From Streptomyces phyllanthi (GTDB lineage: Bacteria; Actinomycetota; Actinomycetes; Streptomycetales; Streptomycetaceae), in NCBI RefSeq assembly GCF_009377205.1, contig NZ_VJZE01000004.1, positions 1 through 64,000 on the forward strand: a DNA stretch of 64,000 nucleotides, written 5' to 3'. Both the position numbers and the translations under genes were made by a program. Shown here one piece after another: positions 62,956-64,000 of this stretch (position 1 is its first letter; every line of letters starts with the position of its first letter). Under the pieces are notes generated by a model. The model worked only from the letters and a program-made list of their open reading frames with translations. It had not been told where the DNA came from and did no database searches.

Positions 62956-63759
62956 TCAGGACTGACCGTTGCCCGCGATCCCCAGGGCCGTCCGAGTCGC
63001 CGCGGGTTCATACTCCGGGGCGACGTCCGCCAGCACACTCAGAGCGGTGCGCGCCAGATGGCGGGCGATCAGGCGTGCGGCTTCGGCCGGGTCGCTCAGG
63101 CTCAGTGCCTCCAGGAGCGCTTCGTGGTCTGCGTGTGCCCGGCCCCATGAGGCGGGCGCGCCCAGCTGAGCCAGGCGGATGTAGCGCTCGCTGTGTTCGC
63201 CGAGCGACGCGAGCATGCGCTGCAGGTGTGGCCCCACTGCCTGGGTGGCGATGTGGTGGAACTCCTTGTGCGCTGCGTGCCACTCGTCCGGCCGGTCGTT
63301 GCCCGCCAGTTCCTCCATCCGCTTCAGGGCGCCGCTCATGCGCTCGATGTCCTCAGCCGTGAGTGACTTGGCCGTCATGCTGACAGCGAGCGTTTCGAGC
63401 ATGATGCGAGCCCCGTAGACAGCGTCCAGGTCCTCGGGGTCCACCGCCCGCACCCGGGCTCGCTGGTCGGGCCGCGCGTCGATGAGCCCCTCTTCCTGGA
63501 GCAGCCGGAACGCCTCACGCATGGGCGTGCGGCTGACGCCCAGCTTCCGGGCCATCTCGGCCTGGAGCAGCACCGACCCCGGAGGCAGCTCGCCGCTGAG
63601 GATCATGGCTCGCAGCCGTCCGTGGACGTCGAGGGCCAGGCGGCGCCCGCCCGCGGCCGCTGCGGGGCTTTCGCCCGACGGCACGGACTCTGCCTGCGCC
63701 CCGCCCCTGCTGCCGGCCGACCGCTGTTCCTCGGGGGACTCGTTTCTGCTCCTGCTCAC
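62956..63759 (-). CDS. GntR-family regulator, FadR/FCD subfamily
   Basis: 267 residues from GTG 63759. A Ser/Glu/Ala-rich leader of about 35 residues precedes the winged HTH (VHGRLRAMILSGELPPGSVLLQ, KLGVSRTPMREAFRLLQEEGLI). FCD effector domain: LDAVYGARIMLETLAVSMTA, AHKEFHHIATQAVGPHL and RAHADHEALLEALSLSDPAEA, with metal-site His residues. It probably senses a carboxylic acid. No target operon is next to it inside the window. Confidence 0.9.
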   Translation of the reverse strand: MSRSRNESPEEQRSAGSRGGAQAESVPSGESPAAAAGGRRLALDVHGRLRAMILSGELPPGSVLLQAEMARKLGVSRTPMREAFRLLQEEGLIDARPDQRARVRAVDPEDLDAVYGARIMLETLAVSMTAKSLTAEDIERMSGALKRMEELAGNDRPDEWHAAHKEFHHIATQAVGPHLQRMLASLGEHSERYIRLAQLGAPASWGRAHADHEALLEALSLSDPAEAARLIARHLARTALSVLADVAPEYEPAATRTALGIAGNGQS

Positions 63760-64000
63760 GCCGGGAGTCTACCCAAGGTGTATGCAGCCAATACGGAAAA
63801 CCCGTTCAACTCGACTATGAAAGCTCACTTGGGCGTCATCGTCCTGGTTCAGGCGATGGGCGACTGTATCCACCTGTGGGGCCAAGCAAGGACCTGCTCC
63901 AGGCTGTCATTTGGATCGTCCCGGCGTCGCGTGCCCTGGCACGCACGCCCCCGAGCTTCGTAGCGCCACGGCAGTTCGCCCTCGCCCACCTGTGTGCCGA
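63760..64000. other. promoter region of the GntR gene and window end
   Basis: 241 bp. AT-richer near 63770-63830 with GTATGCAGCCAATAC (arms GTAT/ATAC) as a possible operator. No gene seen to the window end. Confidence 0.4.

Noticed and set aside
1-64000. Search by eye for tRNA/rRNA genes, CRISPR arrays, transposases, integrases, and PKS or NRPS modules
   Set aside because: None seen. Short direct repeats present are single tandem pairs, not spaced arrays, and no attachment-site pair was found.

Overview
The window is high-GC actinomycete DNA, almost certainly from a Streptomyces chromosome. Signs of this are strong G/C third-position codon bias, frequent GTG starts, many ATGA/GTGA stop-start overlaps inside operons, a streptomycete-type carotenoid cluster (crtEIBV facing crtYTU), a secreted beta-propeller phytase, and a dormancy-type gene group. 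No tRNA, rRNA, CRISPR array, prophage or intact insertion sequence was seen. The mixture of accessory metabolism and several decaying genes suggests a chromosome-arm region.

Layout. (1) 0-6.3 kb: one co-directional, largely translationally coupled operon for aromatic catabolism: PIG-L/GalB-like hydratase, small unknown protein, VanB-type reductase, VanA-type Rieske oxygenase, alpha/beta hydrolase, muconolactone-isomerase-like protein, SDR dehydrogenase, and both subunits of a class III (LigAB, protocatechuate 4,5-type) extradiol dioxygenase. It probably continues to the left of the window. (2) 6.4-15.7 kb: carotenoid genes. crtE-crtI-crtB-crtV (plus strand) run towards a DUF998-type membrane protein-crtY-crtT-crtU (minus strand), and the two operons meet at a perfect 31-bp inverted repeat. 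The products fit an isorenieratene-type aromatic carotenoid. (3) 15.8-23.7 kb: phytase with a candidate PHO box, a DUF574-type methyltransferase, a BBE-like flavoprotein, an endonuclease/phosphatase-fold protein, an SRPBCC protein, a lipoprotein with an unclear start, and two unknowns. (4) 23.8-29.2 kb: a 1,078-residue TPR-CHAT protein, a LysR effector-domain-only protein facing a DUF5997-type protein, and a secreted CAP/SCP protein. (5) 29.2-33.2 kb: about 1 kb with no supported gene, then a cobalamin riboswitch and cbiMNQO (ECF cobalt transporter). (6) 33.2-35.7 kb: saccharopine-dehydrogenase-like protein and a LacI regulator.

(7) 36-45.5 kb: a dormancy/redox-type island: DevR/OsdR-like response regulator, PNPOx-fold protein, Crp-like effector domain, CBS-BON protein, flavodoxin, PPK2, a universal-stress-protein relic, a membrane Ser/Thr kinase whose outer domain looks like a GH114 polygalactosaminidase, an unknown protein, and a coupled SLOG-like/VKOR pair. 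Palindromes of the form AGGGCCGnnCGGCCCT, and related GGGCC-N4-GGCCC sites, recur around these genes and probably are the DevR-like regulator's binding sites. (8) 45.7-49.8 kb: a four-gene ABC exporter plus two-component operon with a 20-bp palindrome upstream. (9) 50-53.9 kb: a SRPBCC protein, an SsuA/NMT1-type lipoprotein followed by a frameshifted permease remnant, and a secreted alpha/beta hydrolase. (10) 54-59.5 kb: PaaX regulator facing an acyl-CoA dehydrogenase, then two secreted arabinan/xylan-type GH43-family enzymes with CBM13 and AbfB modules. (11) 59.5-64 kb: a debris zone with a truncated, frameshifted HupE/UreJ-like gene abutting a truncated histidine kinase and a GDSL-hydrolase tail. 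It also contains an apparently intact copper-related membrane protein behind three CsoR-type operators, and a GntR/FCD regulator.

All functional calls rest on reading translated motifs and layout by eye. No database search was run.
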